Source: Anaerolineales bacterium
GTDB lineage: Bacteria > Chloroflexota > Anaerolineae > Anaerolineales > E44-bin32
Assembly (NCBI GenBank): GCA_030673085.1
Contig: DAOVFE010000118.1
Coordinates: 1 to 6,068, forward strand
Length of the DNA: 6,068 bases
Direction: 5' to 3'
The position numbers and the translations under genes are program-made. The notes under the pieces are model-generated. The model was not told where the DNA came from. It did no database searches and worked only from the letters and a program-made list of their open reading frames with translations. Shown here piece by piece: positions 4,244 through 6,068 of the stretch (positions within the stretch are counted from its first letter, which is position 1; every line of letters starts with the position of its first letter).

Positions 4244-4972
4244 TCAGGCGAACCTCTTTGCCAGCAGCTTGGCCGCTGGAAAGATGAAAATCGGAATAAA
4301 AGCAGTAAGAAGGATTATGTCTACAACGATGTTAATATTCCCATTTATCCCCAAGGCATAATTTAACCCATCAACAGTGTAGGTAAGCGGCAGCAGGTAG
4401 GCAAGATGCATTAACCCGACTGGCATAGCCGATATTGGATAGACAACACCACAAAGGAATATCATTAAAAAGCGGGGGAAATTGAGCAAAGTCTGGGCTT
4501 CAAATACCTCTTTCACCATAACACATAGCAAAGCGCCAAGAGAGGAAAAGACCAACAGAGAGGGAAGTAAAATCAGTGCAAGATAGAGCATATTTACCTG
4601 GGGCCTGAATAGAAGTATTGAGCTCGAGGTCACTAATCCAGTCATTATGAGGCCAAAAATCACGCCTCCAAGCGCTTTTCCCAGCAGCACCGCAGGCAAG
4701 CTGATTGGAGCCAGGAGCAACCTTTCCAAGGACCCAAGGCGAAGCTCTAGATTGATCACTACCGCCTCCGCCGCGGTAGTGCTAAAGAGAACGGTCATAG
4801 CAATAAGCCCAGGCAGCAACTTCTCAAAATCCTGGGGGCTCCTTAAATAGAAGGCTAAAATCCACGCTACTGGAAATACAATACCCCAACTGACAGCAGG
4901 TGGTTTCAAATAATAAGTCTTCATATCTTTAAGCGCTATGTAATAGATTCCCCGCAGGTTGTCCTTCCACAT
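4244..4972 (-). CDS. ABC-2 type transporter permease (six-helix exporter subunit)
   Basis: The 242-aa inner-membrane protein has six likely transmembrane segments at about 26-43, 52-75, 97-122, 127-152, 165-184 and 215-234, the usual ABC-2 half-transporter topology. The cytoplasmic motif ELRLGSLERLLLAPIS (76-91) after helix 2 is the ABC-2 signature region that contacts the ATPase, and TLLNFPRFLMIFLCGVVYPI (161-180) with LPLTYTVDGLNYAL (194-207) are typical later elements. It starts 1 nt after the ATPase stop (TAA-G-ATG), with AAGGGGG 9 nt before the ATG; a TTG 24 nt earlier is less likely. The two genes almost certainly form one exporter. The cargo (drug, lipid, polysaccharide or peptide) is not visible from sequence. 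Confidence 0.88.
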   Translation of the reverse strand: MWKDNLRGIYYIALKDMKTYYLKPPAVSWGIVFPVAWILAFYLRSPQDFEKLLPGLIAMTVLFSTTAAEAVVINLELRLGSLERLLLAPISLPAVLLGKALGGVIFGLIMTGLVTSSSILLFRPQVNMLYLALILLPSLLVFSSLGALLCVMVKEVFEAQTLLNFPRFLMIFLCGVVYPISAMPVGLMHLAYLLPLTYTVDGLNYALGINGNINIVVDIILLTAFIPIFIFPAAKLLAKRFA

Positions 4973-4973
4973 C

Positions 4974-5939
4974 TTACTTGACCCCCTTTTCCACAAGCAT
5001 CACCTCGGGAGCAATTCCGGTAAGCTGGACAAAGGCATCCTCCAGAGTCGGGCTGGTGGTACTAATGAAGACAATCTCCAATCCCTTTTGGCTGGCGTAT
5101 GTGAAAACAGCCTGTACAATGTCAGGCATGCTCTCACCATAAAGACGAAAGCCGGCACCTGACCTTTCAACACGATAAACACTCTCTAGCCCCTCGAGTT
5201 CCATTACCTCGGTGGGCATAGGAGCAAAGCGGACCTCGCAGGCATGCTCTGCCTTGACTCTCTGCTTCAGATTATCTGGCGTATCTATAACAATAATCCT
5301 CCCCTGAAGCAGAATGGCGATACGGTCGCAGAGCATGGCTGCCTCCTCCAGGTAATGAGTGGTGAGGAACACGGTCACCCCACGACGGTTAAGTTCTCGG
5401 ACAAGCGATCGTAGTGAGCGAGCATTTACCACATCGAGCGCTACGGTGGGTTCATCTAGGAAAATTAGCTGCGGATTATGAATCAAAGCCGCGGCAATCG
5501 TAAGCGAGCGCTTCATACCCTTAGAGAGGGTAGCAAAGTGGGCGTCTTTCTTCTCCAAGAGGCCAAATGTTTCAAGGAGCTCCTCGGCCCGTCTTTTCCT
5601 TTGCTGACGGGGAACGCCGTAGAGTTGAGCGGCAAATATCAAATTATCCTGGGCGGTCAACTCACCGTAGAGATTGGAGTACTCGGGCACAACCCCAAAC
5701 CCCTTCTTCGCCTCGACAATCTCAGATCCAATATCATATCCCAAGACCCGGATAGCGCCGGCGCTGGGCTGAGATAGACCGCTGAGCATACGGATAGTGG
5801 TGGTCTTGCCCGCTCCGTTGGGACCCAGGAAGCCAAATATCTCCCCTCTTCTCACCTCGAAATTAACCTGGTCAACAGCCAGAGTCTCGCCATAGTATTT
5901 AGTCAGGTTCAGCGCTTCAATTGCAAAGGTTTTGTCCAT
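4974..5939 (-). CDS. ABC-2 type exporter ATP-binding subunit
   Basis: The 321-aa cytoplasmic ATPase energises the adjacent permease. Walker A is GPNGAGKTT (39-47), the signature motif is LSKGMK (138-143, K in place of the usual second G of LSGG), Walker B is LIFLDEPT (158-165) with catalytic Glu163, the D-loop follows as VALD (166-169), and the H-loop is His195 in TTHYLEEA. The Q-loop position reads VVPEYSNLY (83-91), with Glu86 where most ATPases have Gln; I recall this from a subset of ABC-2 ATPases, so it need not mean loss of function. A C-terminal extension (about 228-321) matches the DUF4162-like tail of such exporters. GAGGGA lies 7 nt before the ATG. It starts 36 bp after the stop of a peptide-permease gene and is followed by its permease with a 1-nt gap, so all three are likely co-transcribed. 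Confidence 0.92.
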   Translation of the reverse strand: MDKTFAIEALNLTKYYGETLAVDQVNFEVRRGEIFGFLGPNGAGKTTTIRMLSGLSQPSAGAIRVLGYDIGSEIVEAKKGFGVVPEYSNLYGELTAQDNLIFAAQLYGVPRQQRKRRAEELLETFGLLEKKDAHFATLSKGMKRSLTIAAALIHNPQLIFLDEPTVALDVVNARSLRSLVRELNRRGVTVFLTTHYLEEAAMLCDRIAILLQGRIIVIDTPDNLKQRVKAEHACEVRFAPMPTEVMELEGLESVYRVERSGAGFRLYGESMPDIVQAVFTYASQKGLEIVFISTTSPTLEDAFVQLTGIAPEVMLVEKGVK

Positions 5940-5975
5940 TTCTCTTCCCTCGAACCACTGTGTTTGGACTACTTG

Positions 5976-6068
5976 CTACACCACCCCCACATTTTTCAGC
6001 TTAGGGTCTATGATCTCTTCCAGCGCATAACCAAACAGGGCAAAAGACACAATCAATAGGCCAATGCA
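5976..6068 (-). CDS. C-terminal end of a dipeptide/oligopeptide ABC transporter permease (partial)
   Basis: The last 30 codons of a gene that enters from the right edge end in TAG at 5976-5978. The translation contains a membrane helix, GLLIVSFALFGYALEE, followed by IIDPKLKNVGVV. DppC/OppC-type permeases end in just this way (helix, then a G-[DY]-[AG]-L-x-[DE]-x-[IL]-[DN]-P-[RK]-L tail). They import peptides or other solutes, and some take up nickel or oligosaccharides. The frame is open to position 6068 and the exporter ATPase begins 36 bp after the stop, suggesting one transcript. Substrate is unknown without the rest of the operon. Confidence 0.7.
   Translation of the reverse strand, partial: CIGLLIVSFALFGYALEEIIDPKLKNVGVV

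Noticed and set aside
4973..4996. TTG start giving a longer permease overlapping the ATPase
   Set aside because: The ATG at 4972 has a better spaced AAGGGGG site and the family length; the extra eight residues add nothing recognisable.
1..6068. CRISPR array, tRNA, insertion sequence or phage signature
   Set aside because: No regularly spaced repeats, cloverleaf sequences, transposase-like frames or terminal inverted repeats were found by eye on either strand.

Overview
This window comes from a bacterium, read from a lipoprotein signal with a cysteine lipobox, Shine-Dalgarno sites and a Fur-family regulator. Base composition is moderate. The style of the proteins (a DUF59 protein with a PFMGIP loop, a 'VPE' Q-loop ABC ATPase, a lipoprotein GH5 enzyme) makes me think of Chloroflexota or a similar anaerobic or environmental lineage, but that is a weak guess. 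Every gene I can support is on the minus strand, so the biological order runs from the right edge to the left.

Right part (6068 to 4244): the last 30 codons of a dipeptide/oligopeptide-type ABC permease are followed 36 bp later by an ABC-2 type exporter pair, an ATPase and a membrane permease, with a 1-nt gap between the pair. These three genes are probably one operon whose promoter lies outside the window.

Middle (4243 to 2178): a Fur/Zur-family repressor gene has its own sigma70-like promoter, with one inverted repeat over the -35 and a Fur-type 7-1-7 palindrome between the -10 and the ribosome binding site. Downstream lie a DUF2249 plus carboxymuconolactone-decarboxylase-like (CMD) fusion protein with no CxxC, and a small DUF59 (MIP18-like) protein whose best start codon is cut off by an in-frame TAG at codon 4. 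The order regulator, then CMD/DUF2249, then DUF59 suggests a metal- or redox-linked set, but this is inference from family names and order.

Left part (2177 to 145): a 371-bp gap holds what looks like the C-terminal remnant of an isoprenylcysteine-methyltransferase-like gene, a further open stretch in the same frame, two hairpins (one a good intrinsic terminator pointing along the plus strand, where no gene is visible) and an inverted repeat in front of the next gene. That gene is a secreted GH5 cellulase-like lipoprotein with a jelly-roll insert of about 170 residues in its barrel. The insert's two halves appear in swapped order.

No tRNA, rRNA, CRISPR array, insertion sequence or integrase was seen. 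The points most worth a second look are the TAG-interrupted DUF59 start, the permuted insert in the GH5 enzyme, the two-palindrome promoter of the Fur-family gene, and the orphan plus-strand terminator beside a methyltransferase remnant.
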